DNA of 64,000 nucleotides. Origin: Trichostrongylus colubriformis (taxonomy: Eukaryota; Nematoda; Chromadorea; Rhabditida; Trichostrongylidae). Shown here in pieces: positions 48,801 through 60,429 of this stretch; position 1 is the first letter of the stretch; every line of letters starts with the position of its first letter. The notes under the pieces were generated by a model, which worked only from the letters and a program-made list of their open reading frames with translations, had not been told where the DNA came from and searched no databases. Location: assembly GCA_963978905.1 (NCBI GenBank), contig OZ022261.1:31307686-31371685 (forward strand), in the 5' to 3' direction. Both the position numbers and the translations under genes were made by a program.

Positions 48801-51256
48801 AGCAAAAATAAGAGAGAGAATTTCTCAGTTCATTACGAAATAAAAAACTTTTCAGCATCGCTTTTGAAAGTCAGATTATCGGTGTTGTAAGAGAATTCAA
48901 CCTCAAGTTAAGCAGTATGTATTATACGTGAAAGGGCAAAAATTATTCCCAAAACGTTAAAAATAAAATGACAATCGGGAATGTTGTGAAATGATCTTTG
49001 GCCAGGCCATGGGATCACCGTAGAGTGTTGCAGAATGTTTGATTTTTATTGAATTTCGCCGAAAGTTGATGGCCACAACAAAATGGAGAACGTCCTAGAG
49101 TTCACAGACGTTTTTACAAGACTGACGGCTTATTTTGCAACATTGTTCCGATTCTATGACTGTGGACGTAATTACGGACAATTTTTCAATAGAATTGGAT
49201 TCTGTCACAATGAAACTGAACGGCGTAGTAGCGGAAAATGAAAATGATGATGCATGACTGTCGTCGTCGTCATTATCGCTATCATCATCGTGTCTGTTGC
49301 GATGAACGTCGATTTCACAGCTACTGACTATAGCTGTGGAGATGTGTGTGTGTGTGTACACTCTGCTGGACACACGAACAACAAGCATATGCAGCGCAAC
49401 TGAATATCGATCGTGTTGCTCGGCTTGCGGGTGGTCCGAAATCACCAGGTCGAACGCTACGAGATAGCCTGTGATGCGTGGAGATAGCTGACGCAGTCCT
49501 TATGAAGGTTCAGCCCCGGTGTATGCTCCCCACCTACGGGTTTGCATCGCACATAAACGTCATTTACTGGTCGCACATGCGATTCTGTGAATTTCATACT
49601 TTCCCCCTTGAAAATCTTCATTTCAAAAAAAAAAAGCATGGCGCTGAATAAATAATACCAAATAAACAACCGGTTACTGTTAAGGCCGCCAGCCACTGTC
49701 CTCGGAAATTTGGAAAAGACTCTCATTTGTTTCACCTCGTTTCGATTGATCCTACGGTTTTGCTCTTTCCCTGTGTAACAAACATTGTTCTTGTACATCT
49801 TGTCGTGCAATTGAATAAATAAATAAATAAATAAATGAAAAAAGATCATGAATGAATAGAAGAAGAGTTGATGATAGCTGAAATGAGTGACACAGATGGG
49901 CTCTACTATAGAGGGGTACGCCAATGCGCTAGCATAACCAACTGGAGCTCAATTCCCATTGGAGTTGCAACAAAGTTAGGAGAATTGCTCAGCAATGCGT
50001 CAATGCTGAGCGCTCGTATTCTTCCCTTTTGTTTTGTTGTGTATGTGCATGTTGAGCGGAAAACGCGAGCGCTACACCATTTGTGTGTGTGTATGTCTGG
50101 GTTACTTCATCGAATGCCTAGAACAATAGCGCATACGAATGAAATCGGCTGGAAAGCCCATAATCTACTGAAAACCTTCATTGAATTGATATAATATGCG
50201 AAACACACAGGTTCTACAGCTTATACATGCACATGAGACCACGAAAGTCCTTTGTTAAAATAGTAAAATATTTTCAAAAAAATCAGAGAAATCCATGTAT
50301 ACGGCCAATTCGGACGAAAAAGGTAGATCATGTCAGAGTGTCAGAATGTCGAGTACAGAGTGTGTGGACCTGCCCTATTTGGGGTACCGATGAGTCACAA
50401 CTATTTGCCCAAATTGACATTGTAATAAAGAATACTGTAGTGTAGTCCCTTTATTGATAGACGATGCTTCAACATAGACTGAGAAGAGCCCTTCCCTCCC
50501 CCCCCCCGCCTTAAAATACGCTCTAAATCAAGCTTCATAGCCTTTGTAGGTTTTCAAGTATGCAGCTCAGCTTCTTTCAGAAAACAGCGCAGTATAACTG
50601 ACGTAATTTGATATGGGGTCGATCAAATTGAAGAGGGAAGTCTACATACAATTTGAAAGAAGGGGAGTTTCTAAGAATTTACAAGTAAAGATTTCAAAGT
50701 ATATCCTTTGAATCGGGCTTGAATGCTTTCAGACGGTTGAAAAACAAATGCTGACACTGTTGCATAGCAATTTTTCAGTGGATTACATGTTAATTGATGC
50801 CTTTTGACAATGGTTGACGTCTCAATGAAAATCATGAATTACTCTGTAAAAATGATAAATTGCATGTCAATATGCAAAATCGTCTCAATGTTCAGATGCC
50901 ATTTGACAATGGTTGACGTCCCAGTGAAAATCATGAATTACTCTGTAAAAATGATAAATTGCATGTCAATATGCAACAACTTCACGGCAGGTAGCTACTA
51001 AGTGTGAGCGCGTATTAAGCTGGTAAATCGATTTAGGGACAACAATTAGTGAAACGTCGAGGATAACGCGTGGACACTTGAGATCTTAAGATGTCACGAA
51101 CATGGCACAATTTCCAGATGGTTCGTAGTAGAACACAAGTATTTCTCAAGGGTTTGCTACTACTCAGAAAAAAAAAACAAATGTCCCCACCAAGCACCTT
51201 CCAGGGACATCCACGTTTTCGCATGCGTAATATACATATGTAAGCGCGACATACTC
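45833..51256. other. Long stretch without a firm gene
   Basis: Minus-strand hydrophobic frames at 45846-45980 and 46251-46451 have partial splice signals but do not join. 47100-47212 ends like the Harbinger-type MITE ('ctta' after 'ataaaggcgg'). A short hairpin with arms around 'gtttggtttccgc' lies at 47665-47702. An AAAT tail at 49816-49840 after a conserved-looking block may mark a LINE 3' end. G or C runs lie at 48102-48111 and 50497-50506. Confidence 0.3.
50797..50985 (+). repeat. 99-bp tandem duplication (two copies)
   Basis: Copy 1 starts at 50797 and copy 2 at 50896, with only a few differences over about 85 bp ('gacaatggttgacgtc', 'aaaatgataaattgcatgtc'). The period is a multiple of three, and a plus-strand frame (50804-51001) stays open through both copies. 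No promoter, splice signals or homology support coding. Confidence 0.85.
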
Positions 51257-51480
51257 ACATGTGACACTACGCGAATGCAGAAGCCGTACTCGCTGAATTT
51301 TCTCGACTTCGTTGAAAGTTTCCGTTTGAAGTGCAATTTGGAAAACGGGACTAGTAGAGAAGTGAGAGATGAAGATGCGTTTTGAAGTGATGTTTTTGCT
51401 GAGCGCTTCGGAGCTATATCAGATTTAGGGCGGGGTGGTAAAATCAATAATTCAATTCGCTCTCCAGTGGCCTAACTATG
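51257..51480 (-). CDS. Possible isolated internal exon
   Basis: From an acceptor 'agttag' at about 51475 the frame reads 'ATGERIELLILPPRPKSD' and then a Ser/Lys-rich segment ending 'YGFCIRVVSH' at the strong donor 'gtgagtat'. The start resembles the last strand of a PDZ domain, but this is only a hint. No partner exons were found on either side. Confidence 0.25.
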
Positions 51481-53984
51481 TGCAACGCTTTCCTTTTGTT
51501 GTATTGTTCAGCTGACGAGGCGGCGACGGGAACGACGACAACGAGAGTGCCGATATGCTCGAAGGGACTCATAGCCAAGACGGGTGGAGAGGCCGTTCTA
51601 CCATTTTAAGCAACGATATGAAGACATTGGTCCTCATAACTGAACCTAGCTAAAAACTCCGATGGTATCAATCAAATCAAAAATACGAAGAAAACCACAG
51701 GTCAAGGGAAAAGATACATACGACACACTGCGATAGAAAACAAGCATAACAAATTCTTCCATCAGAATTCAATATATATAAGTAGCATAATCTCTGATGC
51801 TATCAGTGGCCTGGCCGTACATATAGAATTAGCACGGCGAATAAGGTAGAACTTCCCACGCAGGCTTTTTAATTTACTCATGTGTGCGCCTTAGCCGTCA
51901 TTGCCACGTGGTACAATTGCTCTTGCAGTGCAGAGATGCGGTTCATGAGCCATCAGTCGATATCGATCGGAATTATCGGTTTTTCTGCAGAGAGCAGGAA
52001 ACGGGTATCGGACTACACTGCGGGGTAGGGTAATGTTGAATTGAGAATCTAATGACTGTAACCCCACTAAACAGCACTTTTGTCGTAATCTACGAATTGA
52101 CTACTCCAGCCTGCCTCAAGTTAGTTGTACATATAAGCCTCGCAATGCATCCACTGTTCACAGCATCACTAATGCATGCCATGAAACAGAAATCCGTGAA
52201 CAACATTGGGGGAACACCCTTTTATTTAGCTCCGACTTCATTGCTTTCAGTTCTGCACAAACATTTTTGTGGGAGAACGTCTACAAATGGGATACAATCT
52301 TCGTCCCTTGGTGGTAGTTGTGCGCGCTTGAAGAAAAAAGAGCCTGTGATTAGTAATGCTGTCACATCGTGCATCGTCACACTCGTTCACACTTTTCTTA
52401 GGAATACACGTCAAAAGCACTTCACGCAAACCAAAATTAGTAAATTAATTATCACTTGTACTATGATCGTACGTGGGAGCCGCAGCTAATCCACGATAAG
52501 CTGTGCTCGGCTTCGAAAACAAAACGCCGGCAGAACACCATTCTTTACATCAGACAAACATTTTGCCTTACAAGGGAAGTACCCGAAGTCGGAGTGACCA
52601 CTTCTAATGGGATTCATATAGTCCGACGTCATTTCAGACGCTAACCTCGAATCTGTTTTCCAGATTTGCAAAACGACTCTCAGAACAGAGTTGCGGGGCT
52701 CTTTTTAGACGAACCTTGGCTCAACTACAACACGAGAGAGAAGACTGTCAGCACAGGGATATATGTCACGCTCCATAAGCCGAAGACGATGAAACGATGC
52801 TTTTTTGGGTCTCAAAGGTCAATCACTTCTTGCAATACCACGCTTTGTAATAGTACTGGTTGAGACAAGGGTTGTTATAGGGATCCTCGTGTTACATATC
52901 ATTAAGACAAGACCTTGCAATGCGGCGTCCGCGATGCGTGCGAGCTAGAGGCGCCATATGTACTTGGGTCCTGGAGCGATTATCTGTTACAAGTCTAAAA
53001 CAACAAGGAGACACGGTTTGCATCAGGACCCAGAAACATGCGACCTTCATACATCACACGCCGCAAGCCGCCGTGCTGTGAAATCCTGTTTTAACGATAC
53101 ATATACGGATCACAGAGGTGAGGTTTGAAGGGAATTTAGTCTACCGGACTTATTACAACTCTTGCTGCATTTTATTTAGCTGCTGCTCTAATGCATAAGC
53201 CAATTCCAGAAATAGTTAAAGATGGGCCTTCTTAATCGTCAAAGATGCACTTATGTATGTATAACAATCACGATGGTGAACTTTCTATTTATTCTGTTAC
53301 AATAACATTTACGCGGTGCTATTTAGAGGTATTTGAGAAAGCGTATTTTGCTTTCTTTCCAAGCACAACCGCAATATTTACGGAACTAACATGGAGCAGA
53401 TATTCGATTATGTCTCGGAAAGTTGCCCTTTCTTCCTTTCAGAGTGTCTCCAAGTTACCCTGCATACGTCAGCTTTGCCACGACTTTCAGTCAAATGTTC
53501 GACTAGGTACATTCAGTGTCACGCGTTTGCAGGGACGGGAACTGAAAAAGTCCCCAAATTTTACTCCCCTCTTCACATCTAGATCCCTTCTACGAAGCTG
53601 TGGCTAATTCATCACGACGCTTTTCTTTGCAAGCCCAAACGTTGATGGAATCGTCCACGACTATTCCCACGATTCCAGTCCCTCTTAAAATCGCTACTAG
53701 ATAATAGTTAGACAGAAACACGAAAAGAGCCGAGAAATTTATTTTGATCAAAGCAGAAGTCGGAACACTGGAAGGAGGGCAACACATTTGTGTTCCCGCC
53801 TAGCAACATTGGAACAGCCGTCGACGGGCATAGCGCACTTCAAATTCGCGCCCAATGTTAATTTGCTCCTCACTCTGCGTCCCTAGACATGTCACCGTCG
53901 TCTCTTTGCTCCTAGAGGGCCAGTGGCTACGCTCCCTCGGACCCCACACCCCGTCAACAGTCACTGTGAATAGCTAAATCTTAC

Positions 53985-54095
53985 CCTGATCCTTTTTTTT
54001 TCGCATGAAACTTTGCATGACACCCATGACATAAGCATGTACAACACAAATATATGGATAAAAGAAATTCATTTTCTGCAGACGACTCCTTTAAC
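53985..54095. repeat. Half copy of the TTAA-type hairpin MITE
   Basis: It has 'tcgcatgaaactttgcatga' and 'acaacacaaatatatggat' followed by 'gacgactcctttaac', matching the right arm of 22807-23231 including the TTAA-like end. The opposite arm was not recognised. Confidence 0.6.
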
Positions 54096-54812
54096 GGTAG
54101 ACACCATGTTCTCCCTGTCGCACCTATTAACCTCATCAGATTCTTTACCGTCAGTGCAGCTTGACCTTTCAGTTCTAGCAATGAAATCTAGTGGGTTGAC
54201 TCGAGCACCATGTTTCGAATTCATTTCGACAGTGTCGAGAAAACTGAGGACTAAATTCGTTTCTTCAGAAGATACAATCGCTGCAGTATCCTCTGATATG
54301 GTGGAGAGATGCCTCCTTTAGGCTCCATTACCGTATCCCTGTGAATTCCATGACTCATTACACCTTAATTGTCCTTTGCGCCACCACACACTCAATGGAG
54401 GAATCCGCTGAGTGCGTCCATGATAATCATCGATGTGTGTCGTTAGGATTGAATCATGCATCGGCGTGCGGCGGACGCCGTGTGGGTCCCATAGCGATTG
54501 CAGTGTCCTGATTCGCCTCAGGACCCAATCACGTGCGGCGTTCATAGCTCTTCTAGCGCCATGGTGCGAAGTCAATTCTCTGTGATACACACCCATGGTA
54601 ATCTAAGGTTGTACCACTTTGCCACGCGATCGTGGCGCAGAGCAATGAGTGCAACCGAATGCCTTTCAAAGAGCATGCAGTGAGGTGTCAGCCACTACCT
54701 TTATGGTCATTAAGCAATCTCTTACAGCTCTATTTTAAACTTGTGTGCAAATAGTCTCTTGTTGGAGCAGATTCGACTTCATTTGGAACAATGCTGTCCG
54801 GCTCCATGACAT

Positions 54813-55340
54813 TTATTGGAGGCAGTGATAGGGATAATTCGGGTCGAATGTGGAATGTGTCGAAAGTGGAACACTGAATATGAAAGCCGCGGTGCTCAGT
54901 AGTATGAATGCGAAGAAAAACGGAATGATACGGTTAAAACCGGGAATTAAGACCCTCTCCCGTCCCTTATTCTCAAAGGGGGCGGGCTGGAGTGAAAAGA
55001 GGGACTGGCTGGGATAAAAACGTCGGCAGCCGTTGAAAAAGACGTCTCCTCGAAAGTTCAGGGCACTCATCTCACCTGGAATTTTGTCACGTATAGCTTT
55101 CCCAGACACGTTATTACTTGAATGACTTACATTGATAATTCTTATTTATCACATTACCCCTGTCACATCCTTAACAACAGTCACCGTGGTGACGCGTTCG
55201 CTCAGCAAGGGACAAGGATGTCCGTAAATTTTACCACTCCAGCATACATATGAAATGAAATAATCCGGAATCTTCAAAACAAAGAAGCTACTAAGAATCA
55301 CAAGTGCAAACGAAACGGAAATTCCACACAGATCGTTCGG
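54813..55340 (-). CDS. Candidate small membrane-protein gene just downstream of WDR54
   Basis: Two open minus-strand segments lie here. 55158-55340 reads 'ISVSFALVILSSFFVLKIP' and then a hydrophilic part ending at a donor 'gtaatg'. 54813-55075 (acceptor 'aattccag'), or from an ATG at 55109, reads 'FNRIIPFFFAFILLSTAAF' and stops after a Pro/Tyr-rich tail. Each has one convincing transmembrane helix. The phases of the two do not match directly, so a joining exon is missing or only one is real. The position within 250 bp of the WDR54 stop on the same strand would suit a nematode operon. Confidence 0.35.
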
Positions 55341-55352
55341 TCAATTTTTTAG

Positions 55353-58300
55353 TCAAATCGATTCAGTTTTCTTGACTATGCGGTAGCCGTAAATGGCATT
55401 TCGATCAAAGCACGTCACTGCGATGCTGCTCCCTCTTCCATTTGTGAATTGAGCACCCATTATTGCACAGTTTGGAAGCTCATCAGAAAATCGATACTCG
55501 ACCTGAATTATGCACAATAAAGTGGAGGACAAGGGTTGAAAGCAGTGTCTATTATACCTATAATGTACGTGGAGTTACGCGACATTTTAGTAGTACGTTC
55601 AAAAAAAAGTAAATGTGATAGATAGTGGTGCTGTGAAGAAAAGAAAAGAAATGATCGGTAACCCGAATATTGGGGCAGTCTATCCACCCATTGGGTTCAA
55701 TGTCTTACCGTCCACCCTGTCACTGATGGAACGATAAATACCAGGCTGACCTGTGATGTGTGGCGGTAATACGCAGCACATGGTGCGGCCACGCATAGGC
55801 GTGGCTTTTCCTGATGCCTATCATAGGACCTTGTTAGGTCGCTTCTAGTGAAACTTCCATCACAAAACGGGGCACATGACGGTTGATCACGTGCAAGCTG
55901 CTGCCTTCCGCAGTTGTGGTCTCATACCAGATCTTCATGAAAGCATCTTACCTGATAAGCTTGAGGCTTTCTGGTGTGCAATTTGTACACAATAAATCGC
56001 CCATCTTCGGAGCCAGTCAAAACATAGGCGCTTTCCGGTGCCACAGAAATACACGTAATTGCTCGGGCATGTGCAAATACCTTGGAGAAAGAGAATTACC
56101 AATATGTGTCCACTTCTATGTCTGCTTCACTCACTTCAGCCATTAGTTCACCGCCAGAGATAGAATAGAATAACACACGCCCTCGAAGTGTACCAACAAT
56201 TACTTGTCTGCGCAGCACACTCATAGCAGTTATGGGGTGCCTGTAATTTGAAGAAAAACGCTTGAAAATGAACCAATTTTGCAAATATCACATGCACTGT
56301 ACAAAGTCTGCATACACACACAAGTTCGGGTGACGTGATATACAAAGAGAATAGTGCTTGATGCCAGGCATGGGTCGCGATATGCCACTTGTGAAGTCGC
56401 GTTCATACTTTCCGGTGCCGACAGCAGGGCGTAGCTGCGTGTGTTGCGTTTCTGCCCCTTACGTGTGATTTCGCACCGCGGCATGTCGCAAGCGAAGCAA
56501 TGTAGACGAGCTAAAGGCGCTAAGCTTGTTGGGTCCCACAGCGATTCCAAGTCAAGTGCGTATAGTATAGTGCGTAGTGGTCCCAGAGCGATTACAGTCA
56601 AGTGCCCCTAGCATTATCGTGTAATCGTTCTAAGTATGACCCAACTACTGCGACGCGCATAGCTCGCCCACACTGCGTCGCACGCCGCTCGTCGTCGTAC
56701 GAAATCCTGACATAAGGGTACACACCCAAGACTTTGAGGCACAACATAAATATATGGGTAACACGAAAACTCGCTTTTCTGTGAACGATTCCTTTGGAAT
56801 AGGATTTTGCAACGTGACCTGCGCAGTGGGACGCGATGCGTACGAGATAAGGCAGCAATTATGGTGACGTTCCGAGCAACGCCCTGTCCTCTGCCTCACT
56901 TTAGGCTGATCGCTTTGGGACCCACCTTATATTGTAGATGGCATAGTTAGTTCACGAAGAGGTTAATATTAATCACACACAGTTCCTCGGCAATTTTTAG
57001 CATTCCAGAGCGCGCGGACGTCAGTGAGGCGGAGAGGGGTGGTTGGAGGCATTCGCGTCGTCTGGCAGCTCATCGGCCTGCCGAGCCTTGGGCTCGGCCA
57101 TTCATCCGTGGTGCTGTGCTCCTAAGTCTGGTAGACAATGTAAACCCCTTTCACCGTGTGTATGAAGCCGTCGAGGGATCAGGGACAGACACTTAATATT
57201 GTGCACTAGGCACGTAATTGACTATATGGCACCCCTTAGGCACGTAATTGACTACATGGCACCCCTAGCTCGCAGAATCGCGTCGCGTGCCACACAAATT
57301 TACAGTCTCGATGTCACACATCCAAGTCTTGGTAGTGTTTCCATTTGAGTTAGTGGATATTGTTCACCCTACACGTACTTATTGGCAAAATACAACACGA
57401 CTTACTGTGTGGCAATTTTAAGTTGCACTCCTTTGATGCTCTTGTTCCACACATTAATAACTCCGGAGCAATCTCCGGAGCAGGTTACATCGTCATACCG
57501 GCAAGTAGTTATGTCACTGATGCTGGCGGTGTGCTCCTAAAAAGCTTTGGTATTCCGGTCTTGATACTTTGCCCACAAAGAGACACCAGTGTCTATAAAC
57601 TCAATTCCAACTCATAAGAAACGGCTCTGATTTGCTTGATTTGAATGACGCGGAGTTGGCCATAATGGTCGAGGTGAAAACCAATCCAGATTTGAATATT
57701 TTAACGAACCCTTAGGCATTTCTTCGTGGTGATAGAAGTTTCACTGTTGCAGTGGAATTGCATAATGTGTCCAATAGACGTGCCTGAATCAAAGCATCGG
57801 CCGCAGACTTGTTTAAATGCACATCTTGAAGTTCGCTAGGAGGCGGGCCTCATCTGGATCGTGATTGGTGAACGAGGTTGATGTAGGCGTTGAAGCCCCG
57901 CCTTCTCGGCATGCTGATCGTAAGGAGTGCGACAAACCCCTCCCACACGGCACATACTCCCCAAAGTGCCTAGAGATTTTGTCATTTCCTCCTCCCACAC
58001 CTACATGCCAAGGACGGCCCAGAGGAGGCCGCCTCTTTGAAGCAGATTTTGAGAACACTGCGAATACTTCAATGCCATCTCTTACCTACTAAAATTGTAT
58101 TGTCATTACATGTTATCCCACGGCAGAAACTGCTCCAAAACAAGGAATCATCTGTCTCCTGAACGGACAGCAAGTGTAACGAATATTTAGCTGGGGGTTT
58201 CACATCAAGTCAATTAAACCGACATTCATTCCATTGTCGATGAATTGCTGTTCAAGAAGTTTCTGTGTTCGCATGTCAAAAATCTGGGCTCCATTTGTAG

Positions 58301-59457
58301 TACCAACCACCAGAAGTGGGAATGTTCGTGCATTCGGGAGCACTAAACTAGCCTGAAATTGTATTAGTAATGTCCATAGTAGTTGAACACAAGCAGAATC
58401 ATTACCTGAAGTACGTTTACAGGTTTGTCTGTGCTTGTGTCCGAGACATTGATACTATCCCAACTTACGCTCTCATTCTTGCTGTCCCAATTCACTGTAT
58501 GCACCTATAATACGTTCAAAGTTGATATCATGTAGAAATAAAAAATCGATACCTCACAGAAGCAGGAGATTATTTGTATTCATCTCAATAAAAGTTGCTG
58601 AAGGGCATTGAGTAAGTGTCTGACCGCGCCTTTTGAGGGCTGACCACACCTGCTGAGAGTGTGACCGCCCGGGTGTGTTGCAAGTGTTCCGTTTCTAGAG
58701 GTCGGCACCGAACTGGGTCACCGCACTTCTCGAATTGTCCGAATGGTAGCGTGTCCTGCCGTCTGGGCTCTCCCAGGTTTGCCTAAGCCTTTTTGGGAGA
58801 GAAGCTTCGGCAGCGTGTTTTTACCTGTCTTTACCTGATTGCAATCCGCCGCGCAACCTGACCTGACCTCACCAGTCGGAACACTTGCACTCCACCCGTG
58901 ACCGCCCACCCCCTTCGTACCCCTTCCACTCCCTTCCACCAGTGATGATTATGATGGTACCCACCGCCTTGAGGGAGTGGAACGTATCTTTATGCGGCTG
59001 TACATGACATTAGTATCACTTACGATTTGCAAGAATTGCAAAAGAAAGACGAATTGATTAGGGCTCCTTAAAAAGCCAGTACGTAGTTCAACACGTCTCG
59101 TAGACTTCCTTGGAAAAATTACCCTCATCCCATTCACTCACAGCTCAAAGTGCCTCATCAGCTAGCTTTTTTCGACCATTTTACTGCTGTTGCAGATCTC
59201 CCAACACTTTGAGTGGCTACTGAGCACCCCTTACTTTTGTGAAGAAATGGTTCTTGCATGATCACCAGATTTATCTTTATCAGTGAATTCTTGCAGTATT
59301 GATGAATGGAGTGAATTACCTGAGTTTTCTGTACAACGCAGGCGTATGTGACATTTCGACTTTCCAGATAGCAAACAGATAAATTGTTAGGATATGCCGA
59401 TATACTTCCCACAGTCAACTTCATGTCATTGCCTCGTTCGAACATTGGAGGTGACAT
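55353..59457 (-). CDS. wdr54: WDR54 orthologue, WD40-repeat protein (9 exons, complete)
   Basis: Exons are 59320-59457, 58406-58504, 58224-58352, 58086-58158, 57710-57783, 57406-57536, 56135-56240, 55952-56080 and 55353-55502. All phases join exactly and give 342 aa; human WDR54 is about 334 aa. Diagnostic segments in order: 'NNLSVCYLESRNVTYACVV', 'FPLLVVGTTNGAQIF', 'FCRGITC....ILVGTSIG', 'CSGDCSGVINVWNKS', 'VIVGTLRGRVLFYSISGGEL', 'AHARAITCISVA' with 'LTGSEDGRFIVYKL' (human NAHARAICALDLA and LLSAGEDTFVHIWKL), then 'GSSIAVTCFD'. WDR54 forms a beta-propeller; its cellular role is poorly defined. One donor (58223, gtcggt) is unusual but needed for phase. Most introns are 50-200 bp, far shorter than in the other two genes. 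The start is the ATG aligned with the human N terminus. Confidence 0.9.
56725..56795. repeat. Terminal fragment of the TTAA-type hairpin MITE
   Basis: It has 'gcacaacataaatatatggg' and 'gtgaacgattcctttgg', matching one outer end of the 22807-23231 family. It is joined to GC-rich sequence of another MITE family at 56530-56725, so it is probably a composite or nested remnant. Confidence 0.55.
57207..57266 (+). repeat. 30-bp unit repeated twice
   Basis: The unit 'taggcacgtaattgactata' continues to 'tggcacccct'. The second copy differs by one or two bases. It lies 140 bp downstream of a WDR54 exon, inside the intron between 57406 and 56240. Confidence 0.75.
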
Positions 59458-59639
59458 TCGGACACTATCCCGTGGCGCAAATTCAACCTTGTTCTCTTCC
59501 CTTCAAAAAATGAGACTAAGTTAGTGCAGCGGAAAGATCTGCAAATCACTTAAAGGAACCGGAGGGGGTTCGAAAAAAGGAAGATGCAAAGAAATGATCT
59601 TTTTGTAACGAACATCCAAGGTTGGAAGCGACAATCGGT

Positions 59640-59997
59640 AGGAAACCCCGTATTCAAAAGCGCGACGCTGTGCTGTGTATTCACATCACATTCGCATCAC
59701 TCCGAACTGCACACACTGACTTTCCGAGTTGTCCGCTGTAGAGATGTCATTTGTTGTCTCGTAGAGTGTAGTTCAATCATTCGTGGGGAAGTGAAATAGG
59801 TGAAACAACACATAGTAACAGACAAGTAAAACAGTTAAATGGAGAGTGAGCGAAAGCGCAGGAAAAAGGTGATTACAGTTAAAACCTAATGAATTCACTT
59901 TAGACGTCTTGGCGAGGTGTCGTGTGTGCATTGCTGTAACTGAAGGCTACCGTAAACCAACATTGCCCTACTCCCGGTGTCTTTGAATTTAGCAAAG
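59640..59997. repeat. Dispersed repeat, copy B (pair with 18735-19090)
   Basis: Same orientation and order of blocks as copy A. It lies just upstream of the WDR54 first exon, so the promoter or trans-splice region of that gene may overlap repeat sequence. Confidence 0.6.
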
Positions 59998-60177
59998 CAA
60001 GTAGGTATATTGTTGAGAGGAAGGACATCCGCACGTGTTTCGATTTTGAATTTTCAAGCAAGGGAGCACATCGGCCAGACCCTTGTTGATGAAAGCGTTT
60101 TGAATCGTTCCGGTTACATTCCTCGAAGCGCAAAAGGGGCCGGGGAAACACCTCCTCCTAACGCTCTCATCTCTTAC

Positions 60178-60253
60178 CAATAATGATCAGGCAGATGCGC
60201 TATTTCTTTGGCTGGCTCAGGATGTGCTGTCAGAGTGATTGTAATGCGATACA
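60178..60253 (-). CDS. Possible additional upstream exon of WDR54
   Basis: Acceptor 'attttccag' and donor 'gtaagag' bound a 76-base exon reading 'TAHPEPAKEIAHLPDHY'. It ends in phase 2. If spliced to 'ttttttgaag' at 59501, the frame continues 'EENKVEFAPRDSVR' straight into the WDR54 start. This is phase-compatible, but the acceptor at 59501 is not the usual TTTCAG. It may instead belong to a different upstream gene. Confidence 0.35.
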
Positions 60254-60405
60254 CTGGAAAATAAGTAAAAGTAACAGTAACATGAAAGCAGAAGCCATCA
60301 AAATTCGGATCGATTCGTGTTCTACATATGCTGCATAGTTGTTTTTCAGCTGAATGGAAGACTAACAAGGAGAAAGTACTAGAAGAAACGGTGCTATCGC
60401 AATGA

Positions 60406-60420
60406 GGGGGGGGGGGGGGG
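60406..60420 (+). repeat. G15 homopolymer
   Basis: Fifteen consecutive G. Comparable runs occur at 8964-8978 (15), 34901-34917 (17) and 41412-41424 (13). Confidence 0.85.
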
Positions 60421-60429
60421 AGAGTTCAA

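Noticed and set aside
49457..49924. 155-codon minus-strand open frame
   Set aside because: It runs through an AAAT microsatellite and reads hydrophobic low-complexity peptide, and there are no splice signals.
52052..52489. 145-codon plus-strand open frame
   Set aside because: No recognisable domain and no splice context. Composition is that of an ordinary chance frame.
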